The translations under genes were made by a program, and so were the position numbers. From an uncultured Collinsella sp. (GTDB lineage Bacteria; Actinomycetota; Coriobacteriia; Coriobacteriales; Coriobacteriaceae), in NCBI GenBank assembly GCA_902464485.1, contig CABQJJ010000032.1, positions 1-17,474 on the forward strand: a stretch of 17,474 nt of DNA, read 5' to 3'. Each line of letters starts with the position of its first letter. The stretch's first letter is position 1. The notes under the pieces were generated by a model, which saw only the letters and a program-made list of their open reading frames with translations, made no database searches and was not told the DNA's origin. Shown piece by piece: positions 6,189 to 14,019 of the stretch.

Positions 6189-6497
6189 ATGTTTGAGATT
6201 AAAGTCGAGGCTCAGTTTAAGGCGGATTACAAACGGACGATGCGCATCCATCCGCAGCTAAAAACCGAGTTTAAGGCGGTAGTCGCAGAGCTTGCAGCTC
6301 ACGGCTCGCTTCCCGCGGAATATGGCGCCCATGAGCTTTCATACCCGGGCGGCAACTACAACGGCCACATCGATTTCCATCTATCCGATGGCTTGGTCGA
6401 TGTGGTCGTTCTGTACTTGCCGCATAAGACTAATCCGGTGATCCGGCTGGTAAGAATGGGTTCGCATGATGAGCTATTCCAGGGCCCACAGGGCTGA
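6189..6497 (+). CDS. yafQ: YafQ-family mRNA interferase toxin
   Basis: Encodes 102 residues with the RelE/YafQ fold signature. YafQ toxins cut mRNA on the ribosome. Candidate catalytic residues align with E. coli YafQ: His48 (YafQ His50), His64 (His63), Asp67 in LSDG (Asp67, alignment shifted by one), His93 (His87) and Phe97 (Phe91) in the closing RMGSHDELF motif. None appears lost, so the toxin looks active. The frame starts two bases after the antitoxin stop, with GAGGA in the antitoxin tail serving as ribosome site. The pair is a class II toxin-antitoxin module; symbol is at family level. It sits between housekeeping genes, and a long hairpin follows the stop. Confidence 0.88.
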   Translation: MFEIKVEAQFKADYKRTMRIHPQLKTEFKAVVAELAAHGSLPAEYGAHELSYPGGNYNGHIDFHLSDGLVDVVVLYLPHKTNPVIRLVRMGSHDELFQGPQG

Positions 6498-6512
6498 GTG
6501 CCCGCTTTTGAG

Positions 6513-6575
6513 TTGCGGTGGAATAGGGATTGATTTGCGGTTGATAAGCCAAAAACAGTCCCTATTCCACCGCAA
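6513..6575. terminator. Long hairpin between convergent genes, possible bidirectional terminator
   Basis: TTGCGGTGGAATAGGGA (6513-6529) pairs perfectly over 17 bp with 6559-6575, loop 29 bases. It fills the 92-base gap between the toxin stop and the DegV stop, where transcripts converge. No long T tract follows on either strand, so a terminator role is tentative. The arms carry the GTTGCGGTGRRRTAG motif also seen at 282-296 (minus) and 9924-9938, so it also fits a dispersed repeat. Confidence 0.5.
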
Positions 6576-6589
6576 GTGGTAAAGGTGCC

Positions 6590-7450
6590 CTAGTGGATGG
6601 GCTGGTAGCGGGGGCAGTAGCTGATGGCGATGGCGTCGACGCCTACGTGAGTGGCGATGGTGCAGCCGATGGGGCCGGTGCCGGCGTCTACGTAGTTCTG
6701 GCCCGCGAGTGCCTGGTTGACAAGCTCCTGCTCCTCGGTGGCGCCAGTCGTGAGCACGCGCACGCTGGAGCCCGGGTGCTCGGTCAAAAACTCGAGGCAG
6801 TCAGCCATGGTGTTCGCAACGATGCGCTTGGCACCGCGGCCCTTTTTGATGGCCTTGATCTCGCCCGATTTCCACTCCGGCGAAACGGCCAGGCGAATGT
6901 TGAGCATTTGGGTGAGCTGGCCGGCGAGTTTAGGTGCGCGGCCGTTCTTAACCAGGTTCTCGAGCGTGCGGGGAATCAGTAACAGGTGCGCGTCGGGCAG
7001 CGTCGCGCGGATCTGCGCCTCGGTCTCGTCCAGGCTGCGACCGTCCTCGCGCATGGCGAGCGCGTACTCCACCAGCAGGCCCTCGGCACCCGAGCCGGTG
7101 CGCGAGTCGATGCAGCGCACGTCGAGCTCGTGGGTATCGGCTACCAGGCATGCATTGGAATAGCAGGCGGACCACTCGCTGCACAGCGAGATAAAGATGG
7201 CGCTGTCATGGCCGTCGGCGAGCACGCGGTCAAAGAGTGCCTTGAACTCGCCGGCGCTCGGCTGCGAGGTGTGCGGCAGCTGCTCGGAGCCTGCCATGCG
7301 GGCGACGTACTCCTCGGCGGTGATCTGCACCTGGTCGAGCAGGTCCTCGCCCTCGATAATCACATGCAGCGGAATCACGTAAATGCCGAGCTCTTGGGCG
7401 CGGGCGGGGGAGATGTCCGACGTGGAGTCGGTTATGATGGCAAAAGACAT
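6590..7450 (-). CDS. DegV-family fatty-acid-binding protein
   Basis: Encodes 286 residues, normal for the family. DegV/FakB proteins bind a fatty acid and present it to a FakA-type kinase, for uptake of exogenous fatty acids into phospholipids. Visible signatures are TDSTSDI (7-13), TSQPS (61-65, the lipid carboxylate site), the DS pair at 115-116, the RTLENLVKNGR segment (161-171) that fits the conserved L-x-x-L-x-x-x-G-R region, and GTGPIGCTIATHVG (257-270). The last part reads HVGVDAIAI where many relatives have HTGPGAxGI, so the pocket end differs somewhat. The ATG at 7450 has AAAGG about seven bases upstream; a longer frame to 7507 lacks that. No FakA kinase gene is in the window. It is divergent from the HAD gene. 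Confidence 0.9.
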   Translation of the reverse strand: MSFAIITDSTSDISPARAQELGIYVIPLHVIIEGEDLLDQVQITAEEYVARMAGSEQLPHTSQPSAGEFKALFDRVLADGHDSAIFISLCSEWSACYSNACLVADTHELDVRCIDSRTGSGAEGLLVEYALAMREDGRSLDETEAQIRATLPDAHLLLIPRTLENLVKNGRAPKLAGQLTQMLNIRLAVSPEWKSGEIKAIKKGRGAKRIVANTMADCLEFLTEHPGSSVRVLTTGATEEQELVNQALAGQNYVDAGTGPIGCTIATHVGVDAIAISYCPRYQPIH

Positions 7451-7536
7451 AATTGCACCTTTCGTTGGGGCGTTTGCGCGCCGCCTTCTGAGAGCAAAGT
7501 GCGACAAGTATAGTAGAGTCGTTCCACATTGCTAGG

Positions 7537-7558
7537 TTCAATTGTTGAATAGTCAACA
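7537..7558. promoter_or_regulatory. Overlapping inverted repeats in the degV/HAD divergent spacer
   Basis: TTCAA-TTG-TTGAA (7537-7549) overlaps TGTTGA-ATAG-TCAACA (7543-7558) in an AT-rich island between two divergent genes. Read on the minus strand it includes TTGACT (7556-7551), with a -10-like TATACT at 7512-7507, too far apart for a normal promoter. A regulator site is plausible but unproven. Confidence 0.35.
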
Positions 7559-7607
7559 GTTTGAAGTGTCGGTGTGGAAATCATCAATTGGGGAAGAGAG
7601 GGTGCCA

Positions 7608-8270
7608 GTGGAGCAGCTGGAGATATGCAAGCGGTCGGTTGTTCTGTTTGATTTCGATGGCACGGTGGCCGATACAGGCCGGGCGGTGATGACCTTGACG
7701 CGCAAGACGCTGGCTGCGCGCGGGTTTTCGGAGGCGCAGATGGGTGACCTGCGCCGCATGATCGGGCCGCCCCTGTGGAAGAGCTTTCACGACTTTTATG
7801 GCTTCTCGCGCGAGGAGTCGCTTGTGGTGGCCGACGAGTACCGTGCCTTTTTTGATGAGCTGGGACCGGAAGAGTACCCTGTGTTCGATGGTATTTCCGA
7901 GCTGCTGGATGGGTTGGCCGCCCAGGGGCATCGCTTGGCCGTGGCGACGTCGCGCATGGAGGCAAAGTGCATCGACATGGTGGGCGAGCTGGGGCTTTCT
8001 CAGTTTAAGGCAGTGGTTGGCATGAATCCGCCGCAGGGACGCGAGACCAAGGCCGATTCGGTCCGCGATGCCCTGGCGGCGCTCGGTGCGACGGCGGACG
8101 ATGCCGTGATGATCGGCGATCGCTTTAACGATGTGGAGGGCGCGCACGCAATGGGCGTGCCGTGCATCGGCATCTATTCGGGTGCGGCGGCGCCGGGGGA
8201 GCACGAGGCCGCGGGCGCCGATGCGGTGGTGCACTCGGTGGCCGAGCTTGCTAAACTTTTTGCTATCTAA
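7608..8270 (+). CDS. HAD-superfamily hydrolase, phosphoglycolate-phosphatase-like
   Basis: Encodes 220 residues from a GTG start. Motif I is DFDGTVAD with Asp15 (nucleophile) and Asp17; the cap helices 22-90 contain GPPL (53-56), typical of the Gph/PpaX subfamily; motif II is Ser115 in VATSR; motif III is Lys148; motif IV is GDRFND with Asp171 and Asp175. All catalytic residues are present, so it should be an active magnesium-dependent phosphatase, perhaps on phosphoglycolate or a sugar phosphate; substrate not provable. The GTG at 7608 is chosen because a GAGAGGG stretch precedes it by about six bases; GTG 7602 would overlap that site, and the TTG frame opening at 7542 lacks any. The dipeptidase gene follows after 54 bases and may share its transcript. 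Confidence 0.85.
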   Translation: MEQLEICKRSVVLFDFDGTVADTGRAVMTLTRKTLAARGFSEAQMGDLRRMIGPPLWKSFHDFYGFSREESLVVADEYRAFFDELGPEEYPVFDGISELLDGLAAQGHRLAVATSRMEAKCIDMVGELGLSQFKAVVGMNPPQGRETKADSVRDALAALGATADDAVMIGDRFNDVEGAHAMGVPCIGIYSGAAAPGEHEAAGADAVVHSVAELAKLFAI

Positions 8271-8324
8271 TGACGTAATGTGAGGGGCGGGCGTGCCTGC
8301 TACTCATTGGTAAGGAGGTCGTCC

Positions 8325-9761
8325 ATGAATCAGGTGGAGCAGAGCGTTACCGAGTATGTCGACGAGGTCTGGGAAGATGTCGTCGCCGATATCGAGCAGC
8401 TGGTGAGCTATCCGTCCGTGGCCGTTGCTGCCGATGCGGAGCCCGACGCGCCGTTTGGCCGCCCGGTCCGTGATGCGCTCGATTGCGCACTCGGCATCGC
8501 GCAAAAGCTCGGCTACCAGACGAGCGACGACGAGGGCTATGTGGGCATTGCCGATATCCCTGGCCGCGGCGACAAGCAGCTCGCGACCATTTGCCATGTG
8601 GACGTGGTACCCGCCGGCCCGGGCTGGAACACCGACCCGTTTGCGATGGAGCGTCGCGAGGGCTGGCTGCTCGGCCGCGGCGTTATCGACGACAAGGGTC
8701 CGGCGGTGCTGTCGCTCTACGCCGGCGCCTATCTGCTCAAGCACGGCATTACCCCGCGCTATACCTTCCGCGCGCTGCTGGGCTGTGATGAGGAAGTGGG
8801 CATGTCCGATGTTCACCATTATCTGGAGAACCACGCGAACCCCGACTTTCTGTTTACGCCCGATGCCGAGTTCCCGGTCTGCAATGCCGAGAAGGGCCAG
8901 TTTGGGGCGACGTTTGTGAGCTCCAAGATCGACGGCGGGCGCATTGTGTCCTGGAGCGGTGCCGAGGCGAGCAACGCTATTCCGTCGCAGTCTACCTGCG
9001 AGCTTGCGATTGCCGCCGATGAGCTGCCGGCGCCCGTTGAGAACGCTGACCGCCTGGAGATCACAGCACTCGATAACGGGCATGCGCAGATTTTCGCCCA
9101 CGGCATTGGCGGTCATGCCTCGATGCCCGAGGGAACGATCAATGCCGTCGGCCTCATCGTGGCGTATCTGCGCGAGTCCGAGGACACGTTTGGCGCCCGT
9201 GACGAGCGCTTGCTGACGCCTGCCGAGCACGAGTTTGTCAAGTTTCTGGCCTTTGTACATGCGGACGCCTATGGCCGCGGCCTGGGTATCGACGCGACGA
9301 GTCCGGCGTTTGGCCCGCTCACCTGCAACCCCGGCGTCATTCGCGTGGCGGATGGCCACATTGAGCAGGTCATTGACGTGCGTTTCCCCGACAGCACGAG
9401 CGCCGATACCATCCGCGAGCAGCTCGAGCCACTCGTGGGTCGCTTTGGCGTGACGTGCCGTGTGGGTCGTGCCAAGGTGCCGTTCTCGGTCTCTGCCGAT
9501 GATCCGGCCGTGAAGGCGCTTATCGATACCTATAACGAGTTTACGGGCAAGCATGCTGAGCCCTTTGCCATGGGCGGCGGCACGTACGCGCGCAACTTTG
9601 CCCGCGCCGTGTCGTTTGGCCCCGAAGAGACCGGTCTGGAGCTGCCCGCATGGGGCGGCCAGATGCACGGCCCCAACGAGTGCGCCAACGAGGAGCAGCT
9701 CAAGCAGGCGCTCAAGATTTATATCGTGGCCATCCTGCGCCTCAACGAACTCGAGCTGTAG
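8325..9761 (+). CDS. pepV: M20-family metallodipeptidase, PepV/Sapep type
   Basis: Encodes 478 residues, as expected for PepV, which releases amino acids from dipeptides with two metal ions in the cytoplasm. Metal ligands and catalytic residues are intact: His91 with Asp93 (CHVDVVPAG), Asp122 (GVIDDKGP), Glu156-Glu157 (GCDEEVG), Asp180 (PDAEFPV, a PepV-type signature followed by EKG), and His448 (GGQMHGPNE). GGHASMP (262-268) marks the lid domain between about 190 and 385, and GGGTYAR (417-423) is another PepV-like block. AAGGAGG (8312-8318) lies six bases before the ATG; upstream in-frame codons lack a site. Probable end of transcription is the terminator at 9895-9921. DapE/ArgE enzymes are relatives but are shorter and lack the PDAEFP pattern. 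Confidence 0.9.
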   Translation: MNQVEQSVTEYVDEVWEDVVADIEQLVSYPSVAVAADAEPDAPFGRPVRDALDCALGIAQKLGYQTSDDEGYVGIADIPGRGDKQLATICHVDVVPAGPGWNTDPFAMERREGWLLGRGVIDDKGPAVLSLYAGAYLLKHGITPRYTFRALLGCDEEVGMSDVHHYLENHANPDFLFTPDAEFPVCNAEKGQFGATFVSSKIDGGRIVSWSGAEASNAIPSQSTCELAIAADELPAPVENADRLEITALDNGHAQIFAHGIGGHASMPEGTINAVGLIVAYLRESEDTFGARDERLLTPAEHEFVKFLAFVHADAYGRGLGIDATSPAFGPLTCNPGVIRVADGHIEQVIDVRFPDSTSADTIREQLEPLVGRFGVTCRVGRAKVPFSVSADDPAVKALIDTYNEFTGKHAEPFAMGGGTYARNFARAVSFGPEETGLELPAWGGQMHGPNECANEEQLKQALKIYIVAILRLNELEL

Positions 9762-9767
9762 GGCTTC

Positions 9768-9855
9768 CCCAGGCACCCGACCTTGCCCCTCAAACCGTCG
9801 CTTGCGTACCAAAGTACGCGGCGCTCCTCTTTCGGGGCAATCTCGGGCACCTGGG
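9768..9855. repeat. Composite hairpin element after pepV
   Basis: CCCAGG (9768-9773) pairs with CCTGGG (9850-9855), CCCGA (9776-9780) with TCGGG (9843-9847) and TTGCCCC (9783-9789) with GGGGCAA (9834-9840), with short mismatches between. The apical part holds a second hairpin, GCGTAC (9804-9809), CAAA loop, GTACGC (9814-9819). The 88-base structure starts seven bases after the pepV stop and has no T tract, so the following terminator probably does the terminating. Confidence 0.55.
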
Positions 9856-9894
9856 AAACCCCTATATCCTGCTTGGATACAAACTTGAATTACG

Positions 9895-9921
9895 AGCCCG
9901 GTGCTTTTGCCCGGGCTTTTT
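9895..9921 (+). terminator. Intrinsic terminator downstream of pepV
   Basis: AGCCCGG (9895-9901) pairs with CCGGGCT (9911-9917), extended by GC/GC around a TTTT loop with one bulged T. A run of five T follows at 9917-9921. This is a standard rho-independent shape on the plus strand. Confidence 0.8.
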
Positions 9922-10150
9922 CTGTTGCGGTGGGGTAGTCATTGGGGACATTCCTCTGGTGTAAAAGGTGCGCCATGTTCGGCGCTGGATTGTTATCCGT
10001 TTGTAAAGGCTGGGCAGAGCTTGCGGTAAGGGTCTATCAAAAGCCCGTAAGAAACCGCAGTTGGCGCGGGCGCTGCCCGATCGGGGCCGTATCTTTCCAA
10101 ACAGCAAAGCGGGCGGGGTGCCCGCGAATTGCATGTATGAAAGGAAGATC
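9922..10150 (+). other. pst operon leader spacer
   Basis: This spacer holds GTTGCGGTGGGGTAG (9924-9938) followed by GGGGACATTCCT (9944-9955), both motifs shared with other spacers in the window. Near the gene, GCGGGC (10109-10114) pairs with GCCCGC (10120-10125) around GGGGT. A pst operon is normally induced by low phosphate through PhoB/PhoP-type sites, but no clear direct-repeat Pho box is visible, and no convincing -35/-10 pair. No small gene is supported. Confidence 0.4.
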
Positions 10151-11092
10151 ATGCTCGATCAGGCTTATTCTCGTCGTCAGTTCCTCGGCCTCGTTGGTGG
10201 TTTTGCCAGCTTCGTGGGCCTCGGCCTCGTTGGTTGCGGCGGCTCCGGCGCATCCGACGCCGCCGACAAGGGCAGTGCCGCTGCCGCTGCCGAGTCCGTC
10301 TCCGGCGAGGTGACCTACGACGGCGCCTCCTCGTTCCAGGCTCTCGTCGAGGCTGCTGCCGAGAAGTTCATGGATGCCAACCCGGACGTCTCCGTTTCCG
10401 GTTCGGGCAACGGTTCGGGCAAGGGCCTGACCGCTGTTGCCGCCGGCACCGTCACCATCGGTAACTCCGACGTCTTCGCCGAGACCAAGCTCGAGGCCGA
10501 CCAGGTCAAGAAGCTCGTCGACCACGAGGTCGCCGTCGTGGGCATGGGTCCCGTCGTTTCCAAGAACGTCAAGGTCGACGACCTGTCCCTCGAGCAGCTC
10601 AAGGGCATCTTCTCCGGCCAGATCACCAACTGGAAGGAGGTCGGCGGCGACGACGCCACCATCGTCGTTCTCAATCGCAAGGCCGGCTCCGGCACCCGTG
10701 CCACCTTCGAGGCCGCCGTCTTTGGCGACGAGGCCGTCGACTTTAAGGGCGACGCCGAGCTCGACAAGTCCGGCGACGTCCAGACTCAGATGGGCAGCAC
10801 CGACAACGCCATCTCCTACCTCGACTTCTCGCACTTCGATGATTCCAAGTTCAACGCCATTAAGGTCGAGGGCGTGGAGCCCAAGAGTGCAAACGTCACC
10901 GACGACTCCTTTAAGATCTGGGCTACCGAGCACATGTACTGCGCTAAGGACGCCGACGACGCCACCAAGGCCTTCCTGGAGTTCATGCTTTCCGATGACG
11001 TCCAGGGCAAACTCGTCGAGGAGCAGGGCTTTATCCCCGTCTCTGCTATGAAGGTCGTCAAGGACGCCAGCGGCAAGGTCTCTGCTAAATAG
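10151..11092 (+). CDS. pstS: Phosphate ABC transporter substrate-binding lipoprotein PstS
   Basis: Encodes 313 residues. PstS captures phosphate outside the membrane and hands it to PstCA. Residues 7-13 SRRQFLG form a twin-arginine (Tat) motif, followed by a hydrophobic stretch and the lipobox LVGC with Cys29, so a Tat-exported lipoprotein is predicted. A low-complexity Ala/Ser/Gly linker (30-50) follows. Phosphate-contacting segments of the family are recognisable: YDGASSF (56-62), SGSGNGSGKGL (83-93), IGNSDV (103-108) and NRKAGSGTRATFE (175-187). AAGGA (10141-10145) lies five bases before the ATG; the frame opens at 10061 but that part is not coding-like. Codons are strongly biased to C-ending forms, suggesting high expression. 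First gene of pstSCAB, 25 bases before pstC. Confidence 0.95.
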   Translation: MLDQAYSRRQFLGLVGGFASFVGLGLVGCGGSGASDAADKGSAAAAAESVSGEVTYDGASSFQALVEAAAEKFMDANPDVSVSGSGNGSGKGLTAVAAGTVTIGNSDVFAETKLEADQVKKLVDHEVAVVGMGPVVSKNVKVDDLSLEQLKGIFSGQITNWKEVGGDDATIVVLNRKAGSGTRATFEAAVFGDEAVDFKGDAELDKSGDVQTQMGSTDNAISYLDFSHFDDSKFNAIKVEGVEPKSANVTDDSFKIWATEHMYCAKDADDATKAFLEFMLSDDVQGKLVEEQGFIPVSAMKVVKDASGKVSAK

Positions 11093-11117
11093 GTAATCGC
11101 CCCCGGAAAGGTTTGCA

Positions 11118-12026
11118 ATGGCAAAACAGCTGCCAAAGCGCGACCTTGAGAACGTGGGCCTGGGCGTCACGGGCGCGTGCGTAGCGCTCGTGACGCTTGT
11201 CGTTGCCGCGCTCATCTTCATGGTCGCCCAAAAGGGCCTCTCGGCTTTTCTCAAGGACGGCGTTTCGGTCGTCGAGTTCTTCACCGGCACCAAGTGGGAC
11301 CTGGCCAACACAGCCGAAAGCGGCCTGCCCTATACCGGTGCCCCGCCCCTGATCGTCACCTCGTTTGCGGTCATGGTGCTCTCCACGCTCATCGCGCTGC
11401 CCATCGCCATCGGCTCCGCCATCTTTGCGGTCGAGATCCAACCCAAATTTGGCTCCAAGGTCTTTCAGCCGCTTATTGAGCTTTTGACCGGTATTCCCTC
11501 GGTTGTCTTTGGCCTGATCGGCTTTCACGTGGTCGTCGGCCTTATGAAGAGCGTTTTCCACGTGAGCACGGGTCTGGGCATCTTGCCCGGCGCCATCGTG
11601 CTGGCCGTCATGATTCTGCCGACCATGACCACCCTTTCGGTCGATGGCCTGCGCGCCGTGCCCGATAGCTACCGTCAGGGTTCGCTCGCGCTAGGCTATA
11701 CCCGCTGGCAGACCATCTGGCACGTGGTGCTCAAGTCCGCCATGCCGTCGCTCATGACCGCGGTCATCCTTGGCATGACGCGCGCCTTTGGCGAGACGCT
11801 CGCCGTGCGCATGGTTATCGGCGGTATCGAGGCCATGCCGACGTCGCTGCTGTCGCCGGCGTCAACCATCACCACCACGCTCACCACGTCCATGGCGGTC
11901 TATGCCGAGGGCTCGGCCCAGGACGATGTTCTGTGGGCGCTCGGTCTGCTGCTGATGGGCATGAGCCTCATCTTCATCCTGATCATCCACCTTATCGGCC
12001 GCAAGGGGGCGAAGGCTCGTGGCTAG
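11118..12026 (+). CDS. pstC: Phosphate ABC transporter permease PstC
   Basis: Encodes 302 residues, an integral membrane subunit of the phosphate importer. About six hydrophobic segments are seen: near 15-38, 78-104, 118-142, 155-175, 211-235 and 270-293. The cytoplasmic coupling (EAA-like) loop is at about 181-210 (VPDSYRQGSLALGYTRW onward), where PstB docks, and AFGETLAV (223-230) is a typical PstC/PstA signature. GGAAAGG lies six bases before the ATG. It overlaps pstA by eight bases. The order S-C-A-B and the sequence relation to PstA, but with a longer first periplasmic loop (about 40-75), support PstC rather than PstA. Confidence 0.95.
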   Translation: MAKQLPKRDLENVGLGVTGACVALVTLVVAALIFMVAQKGLSAFLKDGVSVVEFFTGTKWDLANTAESGLPYTGAPPLIVTSFAVMVLSTLIALPIAIGSAIFAVEIQPKFGSKVFQPLIELLTGIPSVVFGLIGFHVVVGLMKSVFHVSTGLGILPGAIVLAVMILPTMTTLSVDGLRAVPDSYRQGSLALGYTRWQTIWHVVLKSAMPSLMTAVILGMTRAFGETLAVRMVIGGIEAMPTSLLSPASTITTTLTTSMAVYAEGSAQDDVLWALGLLLMGMSLIFILIIHLIGRKGAKARG

Positions 12027-12941
12027 CACGCGCATTCATATCGACGAGGCGAGACTCGGGCGTGTCCAAAAGCAGGACCGCATCGCCACGGGCGTGCTGA
12101 CGGCGATTGCCGCCATCGTCATGCTCATCGTCGTCTCCATGGTGGCCTATATCCTGTTCGAGGGGGTCTCGACGCTGTTCCGGCCGGGCTTTCTCACGCA
12201 GCCTGCGCGCGCCAACGGAACCCAGGGCGGCGTGCTCTACCAGCTGTTCGACTCGTTCTATCTGCTGCTGATTACCCTAGTCATCTCGGTACCCATCAGC
12301 TTGGGCGGCGCGGTCTTCCTGGTCGAGTACGCACCAGACGGCCCCATCCGCGACATCGCCTCCACCGCCATCGAGACGCTGTCCTCGCTGCCCTCCATCG
12401 TCGTCGGCATGTTCGGCTTTCTGGTGTTCTCGGTGCAGCTGGGCTGGAAGTACTCCATCATCTCCGGCGCCGTCGCGCTCACCATGTTCAACATCCCCAT
12501 CCTGGTGCGCGTGATCCAGCAAGCGCTCGAGGATGTGCCGCAGGCCCAGCGCGATGCGTGCCTGGCCATGGGCCTCACCCGTTGGGAGGCTACGCTGCAC
12601 ATCCTGATCCCCGAGGCCATGCCCGCCATCGTGACCGGCATCGTGCTTTCGGCCGGCCGTGTGTTTGGCGAGGCCGCAGCACTGCTCTTTACCTCGGGCA
12701 TGAGCTCGCCGGTTCGCCTGAACTTCTTGAGCTTTAACCTGTCGAGTCCCACCTGCGCCTGGAACGTGTTCCGCCCCGGCGAGTCGCTCGCCGTGCACAT
12801 CTACAAGATCTATGGCGAGGGCAGCCCCGAGGCCCAGCAGATCGTCTGGGGCACCGCGGCACTGTTGATGATCTGTGTGCTGCTGTTTAACGTAGTCGCC
12901 CGTATCGTGGGCAAACAACTGGCAAGGAGGATGACGGCCGA

Positions 12942-12945
<4 letters not shown>
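12019..12945 (+). CDS. pstA: Phosphate ABC transporter permease PstA
   Basis: Encodes 308 residues from a GTG start that lies within the end of pstC, so the two are translationally coupled. Second permease of the phosphate importer. Hydrophobic segments lie near 25-48, 80-103, 120-140, 145-168, 203-225 and 275-297. The coupling loop is at about 172-202 (DVPQAQRDACLAMGLTRWEATL), and SAGRVFGEAAALLFT (211-225) matches the PstA signature, with Ala where a Thr often follows the GE. The stretch GGGGG (12005-12009) is the only candidate ribosome site, in line with coupling. The stop overlaps the pstB start in ATGA. Confidence 0.94.
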
Positions 12946-13814
<869 letters not shown>

Positions 13815-13869
13815 TCCGGGACATGCTTGAGGCCCGCGGCGGCCACGGTCGCCACGGGACTGATTGGAG

Positions 13870-13907
13870 AGGCGGGTCATCTCTTGCGGGAGATGGCCCG
13901 CCTTTTT
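13870..13907 (+). terminator. Intrinsic terminator of the pst operon
   Basis: AGGCGGGTCATCTC (13870-13883) pairs with GAGATGGCCCGCCT (13890-13903) over 14 bp with one G-T wobble, a six-base loop, and then five T. This lies 55 bases after the pstB stop and should end the pst transcript. Confidence 0.85.
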
Positions 13908-13924
13908 GCTCTGCGACCGAAACG

Positions 13925-13959
13925 ACCACCACAAAGGGGGCAGGCACCTTCGTGGTGGT
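13925..13959. repeat. Palindromic element between pstB terminator and uup
   Basis: ACCACCAC (13925-13932) pairs with GTGGTGGT (13952-13959) and AAGG (13934-13937) with CCTT (13947-13950), separated by one A-C mismatch, with a loop of GGGCAGGCA type. There is no T tract. It resembles the other short intergenic hairpins in form, with a GGGGGCAGG core. Confidence 0.5.
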
Positions 13960-13975
13960 TTGGGGTGGGGCTCGC

Positions 13976-13984
13976 TGCTATCAT
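13976..13984 (+). promoter_or_regulatory. Possible extended -10 of uup
   Basis: TGCTATCAT fits the extended -10 pattern TGnTATnAT, and lies 35 bases before the uup start codon, after the pst terminator. No clear -35 is seen. Confidence 0.4.
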
Positions 13985-14019
13985 GGACAACGTTGAATTT
14001 CTACGAAGGAGCAGGGCAT

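Noticed and set aside
7608..9761. HAD and pepV genes as a dedicated pathway
   Set aside because: They are adjacent but lack a known shared substrate; cotranscription is possible but no functional system is supported.
8304..9812. 502-residue minus-strand frame antisense to pepV
   Set aside because: The plus strand has all M20 metal ligands, a ribosome site and a terminator. The minus frame has no recognisable domain.
10109..10125. Riboswitch in the pst leader
   Set aside because: Only one six-bp GC hairpin is present, with no conserved riboswitch core.
9922..10150. Pho box upstream of pstS
   Set aside because: A pst operon should have one, but no clear pair of seven-base direct repeats at 11-base spacing could be found by eye; a matrix scan would be needed.
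10037..11311. 424-residue minus-strand frame antisense to pstS
   Set aside because: The Leu/Gly/Asp-rich protein mirrors the C-biased codons of pstS and has no motif or good start.
13864..14019. Longer N-terminus for the ABC-F gene
   Set aside because: It would read through the pst operon terminator and lacks a ribosome site. The ATG at 14020 has AAGGAG eight bases upstream and gives a standard N-terminus.
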